Translations under genes and position numbers: made by a program | Notes under the pieces: model-generated | The model's input: only the letters and a program-made list of their open reading frames with translations | What the model was told of the DNA's origin: nothing | Database searches by the model: none | Shown: positions 31,361 to 32,106 of the stretch, piece by piece | Layout of the letters: every line of letters starts with the position of its first letter | Numbering within the stretch: position 1 is the first letter of the stretch | NCBI GenBank assembly: GCA_904420025.1 | Contig: CAJFTW010000034.1 | Coordinates: forward strand, 1-32,106 | Source: Candidatus Pseudolachnospira avium | Lineage (GTDB): Bacteria > Bacillota > Clostridia > Lachnospirales > Lachnospiraceae | Direction: 5' to 3' | Length of the DNA: 32,106 nucleotides

Positions 31361-31399
31361 AATAAGGAGGGTTATCTCTCCGGCGGGAGAAAGAATCCC
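31361..31399 (-). terminator. Terminator of the XRE regulator gene
   Basis: On the minus strand, just past the stop at 31399, an imperfect stem around CGCC (CTTTCTCC pairing with GGAGAGAT, extended by GGG/CCC at 31397-31399 and 31369-31371) is followed by TCCTTATTTT. It should end the regulator transcript before flotillin. Confidence 0.6.
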
Positions 31400-31911
31400 T
31401 ACTTATTATTTTTATGGGCGAGATACTGCCCCTCATCAATGGCGCCGGTGGCCAGCATTCGCTCGGACCAAAGCTGCAGGGTTTCCACGGCAATGGAAAT
31501 CCGCTCCAGCTCCTCCTGGATCCGGATGAAGTCCTCCAACTCCTCCCCGGCAATCTTGCCGTCAACGGTGATCTCAATCAGGCGTTCCTTCTGCCGGCTC
31601 ATGGAATTCAGGGAGGCCAGCATCTCCAGGACAATCTGCGAAAGGTCCTTCATTTTGATCTCCGGCACATACTGCTGGCCGATGGGGCATTGGTTGGCGC
31701 AATAGTAGTTGCAGAGGCTGGGCTGCTTGTACTTTTCCGCCATGACCAGAACCTCATCCGGATGGGGAAGGGAACGTTCGTTTTCAATTTTCTCAATGCG
31801 CTCCGGCGCAATACTCTCCAGCAATTCAGAGGCGGCCTCCCGGGTCAGCCGCAGGCCTTCCCGGGTTTTCTGATAGATGTTTTTGTTTTCCTTGGTGGAC
31901 ACTCTGGCCAT
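31399..31911 (-). CDS. XRE-family transcriptional regulator with Cys motif
   Basis: A 170-residue DNA-binding protein. An XRE HTH lies at ~10-60 (YQKTREGLRLTREAASELLE, then IEKIENERSLPHPDEVLVMA). A Cys cluster follows (LCNYYCANQCPIG, Cys-x3-Cys-x3-Cys), which could bind a metal or [Fe-S] cluster and is seen in related clostridial regulators. A C-terminal helical domain (~90-170) is likely for dimerisation. The start is ATG 31911 with GAGGGGAG upstream; the longer frame to 32049 runs through the leader hairpins and is rejected. The highly structured leader and palindromes suggest autoregulation. Confidence 0.85.
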   Translation of the reverse strand: MARVSTKENKNIYQKTREGLRLTREAASELLESIAPERIEKIENERSLPHPDEVLVMAEKYKQPSLCNYYCANQCPIGQQYVPEIKMKDLSQIVLEMLASLNSMSRQKERLIEITVDGKIAGEELEDFIRIQEELERISIAVETLQLWSERMLATGAIDEGQYLAHKNNK

Positions 31912-31935
31912 GGTACTCCCCTCAATGTTGTATGA

Positions 31936-32008
31936 TATGATGCAGATTGCGGGAGCACGCAGTGCGGAGCAATCTGGTATCATAGGGGTCAAAACACCTT
32001 TTGACCCC
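31936..32008 (-). promoter_or_regulatory. Two abutting hairpins in the XRE leader
   Basis: Reading the minus strand from the predicted +1 near 32008, GGGGTCAAAA and TTTTGACCCC (32008-31999, 31994-31985) form a perfect 10-bp hairpin with a GGTG loop. This is immediately followed by an 8-bp plus 6-bp stem (arms 31984-31969 and 31950-31936, AGATTGC/GCAATCT core). Either is a candidate operator for the XRE protein or a 5'-end RNA stabiliser; an RNA-based switch is possible but unsupported. Confidence 0.65.
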
Positions 32009-32014
32009 AACATC

Positions 32015-32043
32015 ATAATATGAGTTGCCCGACAAATGGGCAA
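32015..32043 (-). promoter_or_regulatory. Promoter of the XRE regulator
   Basis: On the minus strand TTGCCC (32043-32038), 17 bases and TATTAT (32020-32015) form a sigma-A-like promoter. The predicted +1 falls at the first base of the leader hairpin at 32008, supporting both assignments. Confidence 0.65.
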
Positions 32044-32079
32044 TTGCACTTTGAAAACTTAACAGGGTAGCTTTAATAG

Positions 32080-32088
32080 TGGTATAAT
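32080..32088 (+). promoter_or_regulatory. Extended -10 promoter pointing out of the window
   Basis: TGGTATAAT (32080-32088) is an extended -10 element with a perfect TATAAT; a -35 is not obvious (TAACAG at 32060 is weak). It runs rightward, divergent to the XRE gene, and should drive a gene beyond the window. Confidence 0.6.
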
Positions 32089-32106
32089 GGATACAGTTCA
32101 AAAATA

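Overview
The window looks like chromosome of a fairly GC-rich, spore-forming Clostridia bacterium, probably a gut Oscillospirales-type Firmicute. The evidence is strong AGGAGG-type ribosome binding sites, sigma-A promoters with 17-bp spacers, a SigK-type sporulation sigma factor, and peptide-transport and peptidase genes of clostridial type. No RNA gene, insertion sequence or CRISPR array was seen.

Region 1 (1-9.9 kb) handles peptide uptake and breakdown. It holds the end of an oppF, a family-5 peptide-binding lipoprotein, two tandem near-duplicate Xaa-Pro aminopeptidases (the second with its own promoter) and an M20 amidohydrolase. A RelE/PhD-type toxin-antitoxin pair follows. Next is a scar where a 5'-truncated lysR abuts a 5'-truncated oppD, followed by an intact oppF. 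Region 2 (9.97-10.77 kb) has pduL, a back-to-back promoter pair and a possible very short terminated transcript.

Region 3 (10.77-28.05 kb) is the notable part: a long accessory locus built around a ubiquitin-like conjugation pathway. A sigma-like protein (minus strand) diverges from a PhoB-type winged-helix protein across an array of GTAAG repeats. Running rightward on the plus strand are: a VirD4/TraG-like ATPase with a damaged Walker A, a TPR-like protein, two unknown proteins and an ASCH-KptA (RNA 2'-phosphotransferase) fusion. Then comes a 0.95-kb non-coding stretch carrying six hairpins at an exact 53-bp period and a broken YbjN-like gene. After it come a ubiquitin-like protein, a membrane-anchored Cys-rich protein, an E1, an E2, a JAB/JAMM isopeptidase, a transglutaminase-like cysteine protease, an SPFH protein with a zinc ribbon, a zinc-ribbon membrane protein, a ClpP peptidase, a degenerate P-loop protein and a second VirD4/TraG-like ATPase with an intact Walker A. 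There is no relaxase and no mating-channel gene. I read this as a chromosomal Ubl-conjugation, proteolysis and membrane system rather than a conjugative element. Defence or envelope stress are plausible roles, but neither is shown by the sequence.

Region 4 (28.1-32.1 kb) holds sigK, a small Rpn-type tail fragment, an AT-richer hypothetical gene, a flotillin and an XRE regulator with a highly structured leader. A promoter points out of the window at the right edge.
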